64,000 bases of DNA, from assembly GCA_028554755.1 (NCBI GenBank), contig JAPTOF010000020.1:315001-379000 (forward strand), in the 5' to 3' direction. Made by a program: the position numbers and the translations under genes. The notes under the pieces are model-generated. The model made no database searches and had not been told where the DNA came from. It saw only the letters and a program-made list of their open reading frames with translations. Below are positions 11,409-24,281 of the stretch, piece by piece. The stretch comes from Cordia subcordata. Lineage: Eukaryota > Streptophyta > Magnoliopsida > Boraginales > Cordiaceae. Each line of letters starts with the position of its first letter. The stretch's first letter is position 1.

Positions 11409-12018
11409 CTGCAACAAAGAGTGAAAATTCAGAGTTACAAACCTCAGCCTGATAATGAAAATAACCTTTTTCTTTCTTTTAAACAAAGGATGTGGTACCC
11501 CTAGTATTCTAATAATCTATCTAAAATAAAATGAATAACAGAACTGGAACAAATGGCTATCAGATCCAATATTGGCCCAAAAAGACTTTCAAAGAAAAGC
11601 CGTTAGATTTCAACATTTCTTAAATTCAATTAGACACATTGAGTACTGAAGAGACTTCATGTTAGTCCTCACTGACATACATCCTTTAGGCAGATCTCAG
11701 AGATAATATATTTCTGAGTTGAAGACCATCCTACTAAGCAAAACACTCAAAAAATCAAACTGCTGCAACCAGATGCTTTGCTACATACAAGACATCAAAG
11801 ATGAGAATGCCTAAAGAATTCAAGATACAGAATTTTTGCTACGTGCAACTGTGCTACTCGACTGACAGCAAAAAATTGTTCTTTGCAACCACCAAGTTCC
11901 AGTTCTATCACTAAACCGTGTGGATGTGCTATTACTTCTGAACATTCAATGTATCCTCAAGGCACATAAATAAAGACAAAATTTGAGCAGTAGGATATCT
12001 GGTCGATTTCGGAATTAC
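11409..12018 (-). other. Possible 3'UTR intron of the BAR-domain gene
   Basis: On the minus strand the sequence after the TGA stop (12050-12048) reads aactggag|gtaattcc at 12018 and ttgttgcag|gtgggaat at 11409, i.e. a plausible GT donor and a strong pyrimidine/CAG acceptor. This would be a 610-bp intron about 30 nt after the stop codon. This is inference from splice-site appearance only. Confidence 0.4.
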
Positions 12019-12047
12019 CTCCAGTTCAACTACTCTAGAGTGATAGC

Positions 12048-15000
12048 TCAGGAAGCAGGGGACGCTGGTTGGATGTTTGATAAGGAAATTGGCACCAAAG
12101 TAGGTGAACCAATCTCTTCACCTATCTGTAGATTGTGAGATGCTTCCGGAGGCTTCAATGCATGCAATGTCATTTCTATTTGACTCCCGGATGGTATGGA
12201 ATAGCTACGTGAGATGACTGGAGGTGGCATTGGAAGTGTTGTCACAGCAGAAGATACCACCAACTTGTTAGTGGCAGAAAGCTCTGGGCCTCTGGTTGGC
12301 AAGGGTCCAGAATAACCAATTCTAGTGGAAGGTCTTTTGGAGGCCAAATGGGTTGGGGGCCTAGGGAGCTCATGGAGCTCACTTATTTTAGGTGATGATA
12401 TGGGAGTAGAGGAAACACATGAGGACAATTTGGGGGTTGATAGCGGATGAGTCATCGGGGTACGCAAGAGAGATCTTGACGGAAGAGGGTACCCCATTGA
12501 GCGAATAGGACCACTAGCAGATGTAAATGGCGTGTTTTGCACTGGTTTACGCAGTATTGGGCCAGAGAAAGCTTGCCTCTTGACTTTCTTAGAATATGCA
12601 GCACTTGCATCGATGACACCTTCTGTCAATGGAGGGGTCAATGGGCGGGCTGTTGCATTATAATTGCTCTCTTTCAGCACTGACTTTGTATCTAAAAGCA
12701 TAGGTCCAGACAATACTTCATTTGTCAACTTTTCATATTTGTTTTTATCCAAAGGAGACGAATGCCACAAGTTAACAGATCCCAAGCTTGCTCGCCTTAG
12801 TTGAGGAACTCTCATATCTGATATCACAGAAACTGGACTTTTTGCCTCTGGTGGGGTGGGTAGAGCATATGAAGTGTGCCTGTGTGATGGAGAACGCTGC
12901 AACTCTGCAGCACAGTAAGCCGGATCAAGTTTTCTGTCAGCATAGAGAGGTGCTGATTTGCTTGTTCTTTTGACCTCCTTCTTGAAAGCAAAAGAATGGC
13001 AACCAGGACTGTCTCCTTCATTTGGCTGCATACAGGCATGAAAGATTATAAATGTCAGTTCTTCCAGATTTTCTCGATAGCTAAATGAGAGGCTGTAAAT
13101 GGGAATCTGACAATGGAATAAAAATCGCAAACCTCCATGCAAATGCCCACAGGAGGGGGAGGGGAATGTTAGCAGATGAAAGTATAATACAGACAAATAA
13201 GTCTGCTACGAGCAGTCTTAGTTAATTTCCAGAAATTTCATATTTTGACGTCATGAAGAAATTAACCTTTACATCATGAAGAAATTAACTTTTCGTCTAT
13301 CAAATCAGTCCAAGTACTAGAATTTATTTTAGATGTTCTGCATCTAGAAACAGATTACAGTTTCACGGCCAAAAATTTTATCTAAATACATAACATTTTG
13401 TAGTAAATGCTCAATAGAGATTGCTGCATTCCTGAACAATTGATCAGTAGAGTTCAGCAATGCCCAAGTCTTTCAAGTGACTAACAAATAGAGAAAAAAC
13501 TTGGCTCAATATGTAAAAGGTATTGTAATTTACCTCCACTGATTTTTTCGAGATAGCATCTTGTTTCTGCCCATTTCTTTCGCAGTCACTCAATTCGCTG
13601 TCATCATTTGAGCCGTCATCAGCATCATCCTCGTCAGTGTCTTCAGATTCATTATCATCCCTATCGTCATCTTCAAGTTCACAGAACTGGTAATCAATAT
13701 GTTGCTCTTCTGTGACAGATTTGACACGTGGTTCAAATGCCTCAAGAGATTTGAAAGCTTTCTTGAAGAAAGATAACTGTTTTCCAGAACAAGAGAGAGC
13801 ACATGAACAATGGTACATCATGAAATCAAAGATATAAAAGTTACAGCTTTAGGAAACCTGAGCAGCATGGTGCCGAGCTGCCTGTGTCAGAAGACTACGG
13901 CATTGTCCTTGCTTCAGAGATCTCATACGAAAGATTAGTGCATTTGCTTCCTCATCATATTCATCACGAGCAATTTGCAGATGGTGAGAAGAAAAACACT
14001 CTCCTTTAGAACTCTTAAGCTTTCCTTTTTCGCTATGTTTTTTAAGTAATTCTTCATATGCTTCTCTGAAAATCATAGACGAAAACAGAATTAATATCAG
14101 AGGTACACTGGAAGAAAAAGTCAATGAACAAAGACATTACCTTTTAACATCACATCTTTTCTTCATTTCCTGCATAAAGAAAGTGATTAATTGACTAAAA
14201 ATGCAGTCAGAATCAAATAACCTTAAACATGGGCCATAACCTGGTTAGGTCTGAATTTTAAATGGAGCTAATGATGAAATTCAATTTATTCTTGAGTCAA
14301 TTTTCTCAGTCTTAATTGTCTCAAAGCTCCTGGCTTTTGATTTACAAGAAGATTCATTCAATTATCAATCAGCAAATGTAGATATTCATAAGGAACTATT
14401 GCAACTAACTGGCTTTAACATCTCCATTAACTTTCGAAAACATAGTGACAATTTGACTAATAGACTTGCCCTACAAATGAAAAGAAGGAGAAGACAAGCA
14501 AAAGAACAATTTTTCTAAATGCATTCTTGCAAAAGTTTGATGCAATACAGACATGAAATTTCATGCTTAGAAAGTAAATTGCTATGGACGAAGCAGCAGC
14601 ACCTTTTATTAACTCTACATGGATAAAGTTAGCCTCACTAATCTAAATGACCATAAAGCACTAGGGCAATATAAGGAAATTAGCTATATTAATTCAGTTA
14701 GCCATAAGATACATAAGCAAGGCCACCTTTCAGTCAACTTCTGTGATCTGTAAGCATATGAAGCAAATATTGGAGGAAAGCATGCATAGCTCAGAAAAGC
14801 ACAACAACTCACAAGCAAATTCAAAAACTCAAAGGCATAACATCAACTGAAAGGAGATAACAGGCCCAATCACATGGTGAATACCAGAAGCGAACACCTA
14901 GAGTTCCAAATATAAAATATTCAGCATGGAAGCATAGAGTGAAAACATGATTAAGGAACACCCATGGCAACAGAAAACAAAATAACCTTCTTCAAATGAT

Positions 15001-17006
15001 ATGCAATTAAGAAGTTCAGATTACCAACCTCAACTACACGTAGTTCATTTATAAGGGACTCTGATGGAATAGTGATTGTCCGGAAGATATGGGAGCGCTA
15101 AAATGCAGAATATCATAAACATCAGAATAAAATTATAAGAGAGGATTCACCATATAATCTGCACACTCACATAGATATCAACAAGCCTCTGAAGTTCAAA
15201 CTGCACCTTCCCCAGCATCAGCAAAACTTTACCTACATGATAGCAGAAACTATTTAACTAGAATAAAGGAAAAGGGGAACAGAAAGATCAATTAGAAATA
15301 TTTTATGAAGAGGAGGACTCTAAATTATTCACTTCATTAGAGGGGATGAGATGTCATCAATTTTGCTTTACGTATTAGTTTACAGAATAACAAAAGAAAT
15401 GAAAAAAAGATAACAGTATGCACATTTTAAGCAACTTATAAGCAACTGCCTACCCCAGATTTAATTGTCATTTGACACTACAAACATTTGCACGCATTGA
15501 AGTGATTGGGGATTAACACTCACCACTTTCTTCATCCTCAAAATCGCTGAGCGATGTTTTCTCCAGAAGACAATCACCAATTTCTCCTAGTGATTCGGAA
15601 AATTCTGAAAGTAGAAATCACAGGTAAATAATTGCGCCAAACAAGAAGATGTTGATCATGTAATAAGATAATATCCAGAAACCAAATATATATCAGGAGC
15701 CCCCGCATTTGAATGGTTTAGAGGAAATGGTTAAGAGTACATCACAGGAATACCATATGCACTGTTTGCCGTAGCAGCAGCAGCAGAAAGTAATCGGTCA
15801 TAACAATCTCTTATGTCTTGCATGTCCTGCATAAAAATAAAAAAATAAAAATATTTTATTGTAGGATACTTTACGGGAAACATAAAAGATTTGCAATTAA
15901 ATTGCTTGCATCCAGATATTACTCAGATGCATAATTAACATTACATGAATAAAACATGGTGCAAAAGAGTAAAGCTGACATGGTGAATCTAAAAGTCAAT
16001 TCTGCTGAAGCTACAACAAGAACTGCACAGTGATCATCACCATCATCCTAGCATCCATTTAACTTCTAAGGGTAAAAAGTGTTAACATTGACCATCCTTC
16101 CAACCATCCATCATATCACTGCCAAACAGCACCCCATAGACATGGTAATTCCATCACGGATAGTAACAACAATGCTTGATGCTATTATCCTTGTGACACT
16201 TACAATAACAGCCACCTGTTTTCAGGCTTCTCACAATCATTATAGCTATCATGATTCTTCATTCAGAATTCAGATACCACCGTAAGCATATAATAATACA
16301 GAAAGCAATAAATCCGCAAATCCACACTGCATGTATTTTACATACCAATGCATTAATAAACATTACGGCCCCGACATATCTCCGTCATTTCAACAACAAT
16401 GATAATGCATTAATGCCTGTTCTGGATACATCTTTAATATAAACCTTTTCAAAATTGACAAACACAAGATAAAATAAATTGTCACGATTCAGCGTAAAAA
16501 TCAAATAAAATCTAGACTCTTAGTTGCTCGGTTGCTCCTCGAAAGACAATTTACGCAATAAACAAACAAACGAATATAGAAAATCTAAGAACACGCATTT
16601 CGCCAATTCTTTCACAAAATTCACCTCATAGAACACCTGCAGTGATCCAAACACAAGAAAAAATAAAATAAAAATAAAAACAAAAAATCACAAAGTTTAA
16701 GAAGAATGGAAATTGCTGATGCTCCAAGAATCATTTCTCTTGCTTCTCTCCAGCATTTCTCAGCATTCAACTCAAATTTTTAAATGAATAGATAAAATTC
16801 AACGATTGAATTAATATCAATGAATTCAACGTGAAAATTAAAAACTTGAAGAGTTCTGGTCCTCCGCGACATAATTTCTGTTGCATTTTTTTTTAATTTT
16901 TCTTCCCAGCATTTGTTCAGCAATCAACTCAAAAATAAAAAGAAAATAAAACTTCTGCTACCATCATAATATCGCCAAGGAAATGAAAAAAGAAAAAAAC
17001 AAATGA

Positions 17007-17042
<36 letters not shown>

Positions 17043-17173
17043 TGAAATACCTGTTGAGCTTGAGAGAGCTCATCCAATGGAGGCATGCCATTGTAGTGAC
17101 GCCTTTTGTTTTTGACATCATGCTTCAACGCCGCGAGTCCTTTTTCTCGCAGCTTCCTGAGCGATGTTCTCAT
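12048..17173 (-). CDS. BAR/AH-domain protein, At2g33490 type ('hydroxyproline-rich' family)
   Basis: Nine exons on the minus strand: 17173-17051, 15826-15754, 15604-15524, 15232-15171, 15097-15029, 14169-14141, 14065-13858, 13776-13534 and 13025-12048; 621 aa, phases close. The N-terminal half is an alpha-helical BAR-like domain: MRTSLRKLREKGLAALK, then DMQDIRDCYDRLLSAAAATA, IFRTITIPSESLINELRVVE and SLKQGQCRSLLTQAARHHAA with LSFFKKAFKSLEAFEP. BAR domains bind and bend membranes; the plant members are little studied. An acidic stretch (Asp/Glu-rich, about residues 245-275) follows, then a long Ser/Pro-rich disordered tail with repeated short motifs (SGPILRKP, KISELHELPRPPTH, SYSIPSG). This order matches Arabidopsis At2g33490 and relatives in length and content. 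Intron 1 is 1.2 kb and carries a (TA)n tract close to its donor. A possible 3'UTR intron is listed separately. Confidence 0.93.
17008..17040. repeat. (TA)n microsatellite in intron 1 of the BAR-domain gene
   Basis: About sixteen TA units starting 10 nt downstream of the exon 1 donor (17050-17049 on the minus strand). Its closeness to the splice site is unusual. Confidence 0.95.
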
Positions 17174-18773
17174 CCTCGCAGCTCTCTCAGATCAATTCAA
17201 ATGTTAATTTCGAATAAATAGATATATATATATATATATATGTATGTATATGTATATGTACATATCTATAAGGAGGAAAAACAGATGAAATAGAAGGAAA
17301 TGCGAGAATGCTTGGCGAAAATCAGCATTGTTTTAACAAAAAAGAAAGAAATTTTTGGGTCAAATGGTCATTTAGTTCAACGTTTCTCTCTGTTTACGTC
17401 AACGCTGTTTGTGATCACATTCATAATCACTCCCAATAATTTGGTGTGAGAGGTGAAAATATTTAACATCGGCATTCATTGGTGCGCTACTTTTTGTTTA
17501 ACAATTAATTTTTTTTATTTCTCTTTTCTAATTTTCCTTTTTTGGATATTTGGAGTAACCCACAAGATCTACAACTTTGGTGGTTAACGACGGATTACCA
17601 CAACTCTGTAGGTCAAAATTTTATATTTAATGGGAAAAAAGATCTGACTTTTCGATGAAATGATTTGGCAACCAAAACAAATGTAGGGGTGGATAAAAAC
17701 TGAAGCCAACCCGAAAAAGAACCAAATCGAATTAAATTTAATCTATTTAGTTTGGTTTATTAGTGTGGGGGGGGGGGGGGAACCGTATAGCAATTTACAT
17801 ATTTAAAGCACTTTATACATGTATATATAAGTAAAATAAAATATCTTTACTTAAACGCTTAGCCTAAAAGTCTGTCTCCCCTTTATGTTTACTTTAAGCC
17901 GCCGCGTCCTCACCTCATTCTACTTTTAATTTGTTAGCTCCTAAAAAAAAAGTACTCTTCACATTTTTTTTTTTACTATTTGTAATTTATAATCTCCAAA
18001 TAATGATATATACCAATGACTAAGGGTAACTAGTTTAGATTTTATTGTTTGCATGCAAAAATATATCTCTTTTTTGTTTTCCTTTTTCTTTTAGAATTTA
18101 ATTCTAGTTTTAACGAACCTAATCGAATAGATAGAAATATATGTCGGTATGAGCCTATTCGGTTTTCAAACAATTCTGTTAGATCTGATTTTCAAAATTA
18201 AAAAAAAAAAGGAAAAAGAAAAGAAAAAAAAAAGGAAAAATCGGTTCTTTTCAGCTTGGTTTGATTAAATAATTGAATGCTCACCCCTAAACAAAAAGGC
18301 ACTGACTTGTCTATACCATTAATAGCAGGAGCAAAACATATTTTTGCAAAAACATCAAGCTCTACTAGTAAAAGTGTAGGAAAATGATTTAGTTCAATAA
18401 CTGAACACTAGGTTGGGATATTTTTGAGTGTATTCATATGTAATATACGATTAAAGTAGTAATTTCATGAGTTTTGAAGGTATCAACAAATACCAGTTTG
18501 CTCAAATACACAAAATACAAGATATTAAAAATATGCACGAGTGAGTTAGTGACCCTATCATAATTAAGTAAGGGAGATTCCCAGTTCTCACGTCTTTGGG
18601 TAATCAATTAGGCAGCCCTTGGCATCGCAACGAGTACGAACAACAACACTAGAGTTTCTTCAAGCAAATAAGAGACCGCGAGTCCTTCACAAGATGGTCG
18701 ATGCTCAGTTCAATTGCAACAGCCTCAGATTGTGTAACACAAGGGGCTTTCAGTCTCGATTTGGAGAAGAACA

Positions 18774-18811
<38 letters not shown>

Positions 18812-19999
18812 CCTTTTGTCAAGCAAGTCCCATTTCATTCAAGTTTCAAAAGACGAAAATGAGCAGTCGGCCGCATCCCCAAAAATTCAATTGGGCGTCA
18901 ATCGTTTTGAAGCACTCGGACCCTTGTGATTAAGCAAAGCAATTAATGGCAGCAATATATATGTATCACAATCTCTCCATCTGGCAATTAATTTGAAAGA
19001 CAACCAATCACATCCATGCAAATCTACTACTGGAGTAACATGTATATATGTATGTTTTGTCCAATAGTACGGCCTTTCTTCCATTTATATTGCTTTTATT
19101 AATCAATGAATATCCACATCTTAGTTGAAAAAGAAATATTTAAAATTTAGGATTATAAAGCCTGACAGGGAAAATAAGAGATACAATTTTCTTTTTTTTT
19201 GGTTGGTTGGTTACATAAATAAGAGATGCTTAGTGAGAAAGTCATGGTAATACTTGAACCCAAGTTCACTTTTTGGGGAAATATTTCGTCTTGTGCATTT
19301 TTTAAATAATTAGGGCAAAATTATAAATAAAATTTCCTTTCGTGGTAAAACATGCAGTTGTAGTAGGAGCGCTTTATGCCTTTGCCCCTAGTCATTAGTT
19401 TATTCTAAAAGAAAATGAGTAGATGGTCAAAATAAAATCCAATTTGATAAATTGGTAATCGTTTAAATTTAGGATAAAAATAGTTGAATGAACTAAAATA
19501 GGAACCAAAGGGTAATTACTTAGTAACCGACCGAATATAATCTTTTACTCATGTTATTGTTGGGGAGAAAAAAACTGATGAAGTTAAATAAGTAGAAAAG
19601 TTATAGCTATGGATTGTAGAAAATAACGAAGGCTGAAAACCAAAATATTTGTTTCAATTGATAAAAAGAATAACTTTGATGATTGAGTGTTAGAAACGAT
19701 AATTTTTTTTAAACAGAGATAATATAAGATAACTATGGGGAAAAATAGAGTTGTCAAAATTAATAATATGATTGTAATTAGTTAATTAACATGAATGAGA
19801 GAACGGTACTTATGAAGTATTACCGGGCTTTTGACTTATTATAAGATTCTCTTTTTGTTAAAAAAAAAAACCAAAGAAAAGAAAAATTAAATTAGACTTT
19901 CCATGGCTAAGAATAAAATAACTTAATGTTTGTAATCATATAAAATTGTAATTACGAAATTTTAGAATTTAATTTTTTTTAAATGACATAAATCATAAT
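17174..19999. other. Promoter of the BAR-domain gene and intergenic
   Basis: Upstream region of the minus-strand BAR gene, with a (TA)n/(TATG)n tract at about 17219-17262, a G run at 17767-17780, A- and T-rich runs and a (TA)n tract at 18777-18807. Short frames near 18619-18933 run through the microsatellite and are not convincing genes. Confidence 0.5.
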
Positions 20000-21119
20000 T
20001 ATAACATCATAAAATAATATTGGACGCTAAAAGTTGTAAAGTGGAAGAGAAACAGCTTTAGATGCCGTACCTGTTGGATCATGCAGAAACATGGATCACC
20101 ACTTTCTGTTGTGCTGAATATAAATGACAACAAAATGCCATTGTAGATGCAACTCATAAGGTCAAGCATCTGTTGACATGAAAGAAAGCCAGGTAGAGAG
20201 TAGACCCGCCTGCACCAACACAGATTTGCTCCGAAAATAACCAACCGCATCCACGCATATCAAGATCGACGACACTTGCGAGATGAGATGATGCTTCTTT
20301 GACACTTGCTTATTCATTCTAATTTATTTATACTTCTATCTCTCCCCCCCCCCCCCCACCCCCACCCCCACGTGCATTCCGTCTTTCAAATTTTTCTTCA
20401 GATGATGCCCGTTCCGCTTCCGCTCAATCTAAAATGCCCTTTTTTTTCATGTCTGTTTACACAAGAAACAAATAAGAAACAACTAAACAAGTTTTGCACG
20501 TTGACAACAAGAAGGTGTAGTTCAATGATACCATCCTTCTCTCGCCTTTGCATGGGGAGAATGGGGTATTTATGGTGTTTTTATCACTTAGCTCAAAATT
20601 TAGCTAGAAATAGGCGGGTGACTTGGCAGGACACTAGAGTGATCACTTGGCCATTCTTACCATTTAGAGTAATCAATCCTTAGAAAAGGCCGACTTGCTC
20701 ATATTGCCGCGTAGGTCGGACATGGAGTATATGAAGATAGGATGGACCCTTAGTGTGAGCGTACACTTTCTTTATTCTTTCAACTAACACTCCTCTATTC
20801 CGGTGAAAAAAATAATTGGACCCCAGCACCAAGGATCCACCCTTAGTTTGATGAGAGGTGGGACCCCTTGGCATGGGGTTTGCCCGCGTTTCATTTCCTT
20901 GTATGGCGCCATGTGTGTGTTGGTTGGATTATTATGCCCATATCAAACGCATAACAGGGCTACAAATTAGAGGGACCAACAGTATCGTTAGGCTATCGTC
21001 GCACGCACAATAAGAACAGTATTGACGTGCGCTAAGGCAATATTGTGCTCACGCGTGAGTAGCGAAGTGTTGGGGACGGCGTAGAACCAGCGGCTGCAGG
21101 ACGACGCAAGGATCATAAT

Positions 21120-21154
<35 letters not shown>

Positions 21155-21574
21155 AAATAGACTTAGCTGATGCAGAGAAGAATAGAGATAAATAAAAACA
21201 ACCAAACACGGACGACTGCGCGTAGCTAACTCCTAAGCGATGTGCATGCATGCATGCATGGACGAAAAGTCGAAAACCATTAATGTTTGATGATAAGCTG
21301 CATGCTAAAATGTTGGAATCCTATTTTCTCTGTATATATAAAGGGGATACATTTCAGACGCACACAGCGTGGCACCATGCCATGCGCACGCATGAATGAG
21401 CCGAGGCTGATGGTGCCGCAGTGTGTGCGCCTAAACGAACCCCCTCGAACAACTGTAGGAAGTTGCCTTAGCTGCGTCTAATCTTCTCTTATATATGACA
21501 CTGGATTTATACAAGATATATAAAGGGGGACTTCCTCCAACATATAGAGCAGTATGAAGTGAGCATGCATGATG

Positions 21575-21634
<60 letters not shown>
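21575..21634. repeat. (CATA)n then (TA)n compound microsatellite
   Basis: Six or more CATA units pass directly into about sixteen TA units. Confidence 0.95.
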
Positions 21635-21637
<3 letters not shown>

Positions 21638-22553
21638 TGTGTGAAACGTAAGCGGTGCCGATGAGCTCGAAATTATTAAGTAAGTTTTATGATGACCCAT
21701 TGGGATGCTGAAACGCCAACTTGCAAGAATCGCGACCTGATATATGGATACGTCCACAAAAGTACCCACGTGAAATTCTTACATCTGTTGTCTCTATACG
21801 CGGCCAAGCAAGCAATTAGATGACGAGCTGAATCCCTCATCCAACAGACACGTACTTTAAGAGCATTGCTGCTACCTTCTCGTCTGTCTTTCTGGGGCCA
21901 AGTGTCACGGTCGACTTATCTTAACCACACGTATCTGTATCTTAGCTCTTGAACTATATGGAAGCTAATCGATCTACGTTATCCCTACTTCTTAATTTAT
22001 ATCAATCTGATACTGCAGCAAAAATGATAGTCGGGTGTATGCAATTTTCTGACACTGTTGAAATTCATTATTTTGAAAACAGAAAAAGGGGGGAAAAAGA
22101 GAGGAAAAATGAGAACTTATGTGCATTAATTTGTGGCCACGACAAATGACCCAAGTCTGAGTAGCGGAAGCTGCTCAAGCCGGTTTGTAATGTCCCATGC
22201 ATCTCCATTGATTTGAAAGAGGATATTTGAGTATTTTATAAGTAACGTGTGTTTTAACTATAATAATAATAGTAACCAAATGTTAATTATTTTGGCTTGA
22301 GTTATTACCCGTCAACAGGCTCGATCCTTAACTGTGATTTTGGTCTATTTGATGCAATATGGACATCACGTGTGGAAGAAAATCTGAAATTTGTGTATTA
22401 TTTATAATGGTTTTAAATTCACTATTATTGTATGCACGAAATTAAACATTTTGAATCAATAAGTTAATAGTTGAATTTAGATTATTACACAACCGGTGCA
22501 TGGATTGTTAAAGCTAGATGCTTAATGTGGTTAGGCAAAGATAGAGCAGACTT

Positions 22554-22597
22554 TGTGGGTTGTACGTAGAGATTATGTGGGTTGCACGTGGAGACTA
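22554..22597. repeat. Tandem pair of 22-bp units
   Basis: tgtgggttgtacgtagagat plus two bases is repeated once with three or four substitutions; the second unit gains a CACGTG (G-box) core. Confidence 0.75.
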
Positions 22598-23386
22598 CGT
22601 ATACAGACGCTGGTGGATGTTGGAAGCGTAGATAATTAGCTGGTCAGCCATTGTCACTGAAGGAAAAAAGTCAGCTTGTTTACTAAGTGTTTGCAGGCAC
22701 ATTAACTTTTTCTTATTTAAAGCACTTGCCCGGAAACTGATTATTTTGTGCTTATATATGCATGATCATAATATTCATTTCAATTTTGATTAGACTAATA
22801 ATTTTTTGGTTTTTTTTTTGTTTTTTTTTAAATTGTTAAAATTTGTAAACTTATATTCTGTAACATAAATAGAATTGCCGGCTCTAGTGTCCCAAATAAA
22901 AGAAGGAAGCTCACTCGTAAATAAATTGGAGCAGAAGGAAAATGGATTCTCAGGTATTAAGAGCGTGGGCTTTTGGAAATCTAATTAGACTTGTCATTTA
23001 TTGGATCAGGGAGAAGCCCAACGTGGTTGGGCTTTTTTCTGGAAGACTTGTTAAGCTCGAGCACTGACGTTCCCCAAAACGCCATAATTTAACTACTAGT
23101 ATTTACCTTGAGGTGGACAGCGCGTTTTATGTGACTCCATGCTAAAAATGAATGCTGTAATATTGCCATTTTAGAGATAGAAACTTATTAATATGGAAAA
23201 TGAAATGGAATCTTTGAATTGAAACCTTCTAGCTCTTACAAATCCTGAACAGTGTTGAAGAAAGAAAAAAATATGTGTATAACAAAGCTTCTTATTTCTT
23301 CATGAGAAACGCCCATAAACGGGTAGACCAATGCATAAGCGGCCGAAGCACCGCAAGCATAGACTATGGCAAAAAGTGGAAACTTA

Positions 23387-24281
23387 TCTATAATATATTA
23401 TATAGAAAAATCATTTGCAATATAATAATAACAAGTGTGGCATAAATAGTATTGTTAACATATTTTTGTCACGTGACGCTCTTACATTATTTTTAATTGT
23501 GAAAATTGTGTTTTATTTTAATGAGATTTACATTGATTTACTAATTTATTTTAATATTTACATATTACATTCCAAAATTATGACATGCAATCTGAATTGG
23601 TTGTAGATATCTATGGTAACTCTCCAATTTGGTTGTTATCAAATTGTGACCTATTTTAATTGTTTTCTATTATTATAATTGAAAATTAGTGCAATTTACC
23701 TAATATATCATTATCGTATGATGCTATTTATGATAATTTGAATTTTGGTTAATATCGACAAATTGTCTTTTTTATTCATACAGTCTTTATATTTAGATCC
23801 TATATTTCAATTAAATTGGGTATCAATATTATTTTTCTATTTTGTGATTAATTTTGCTTAAATTAATAGATATGAAATTTGTTTTCTTTTGAAGAAAAAC
23901 TTGAAACTTCTAATGAAATTATATGTGATGACAATCTTTTTCCAAATATATCAAATTATCACTATAATGATTGAGGACAAGTTAATTAGGTCCAAATATA
24001 TTTTTTCTTATTTTAATCTTCTTTTTATATTTCTATACTGCTTTCCCTTAGTAATTTTAATGTAAATAATTTTACCAAATGCTTTAATTATTCATATTTT
24101 GTTTTATAATTTAACTCGAATATACATAATTTAATTATTTGAATCTATCTTTTTATAATTATTTAGAAATAATAATGATACTTATTTCGATATAATTCCA
24201 TTTATCTTAATTTTTTGAAAAAATGCTATGCATATAAAATAACATTTTGCTTCCCGGTACATCGCACGCGTGATTGACTAG
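23387..24281 (+). mobile_element. Non-autonomous Helitron, copy 1
   Basis: 895 bp. It starts TCTATAATATATTATATAG and ends in CTAG followed by T, with a degraded GC-rich hairpin (cccggtacatcgcacgcg, 24253-24270) about 8 bases before the end. The same sequence is found at 30970-32094 along its whole length at high similarity. TC start, CTRR end with a subterminal hairpin and no terminal inverted repeats or target duplication are Helitron features. No RepHel coding sequence is present. Confidence 0.8.

Larger units (their letters stand above)
20000..23386. other. Intergenic; microsatellites and short duplications, no gene seen
   Basis: Minus-strand sequence 20250-20070 has fairly balanced composition and ends in cag|gtacgg, so it could be an exon relic, but I recognise no protein. 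Other contents: a C run at 20344-20357, (CA)n/(TA)n at 21119-21154, (CATA)n(TA)n at 21575-21634, and a tandem pair of 22-bp units at 22554-22597. Confidence 0.45.

Noticed and set aside
11232..11504. 90-codon frame on the + strand
   Set aside because: Lies in the 3' region of the minus-strand BAR gene, with no recognisable motif.
20000..20250. Possible exon relic on the minus strand
   Set aside because: Balanced composition and a donor-like end, but I recognise no protein and find no partner exon.
23014..23038. Hairpin agcccaac-gtg-gttgggct followed by a T run
   Set aside because: Looks like a bacterial intrinsic terminator, but this is plant nuclear DNA and no transcript ends there by any evidence I have.
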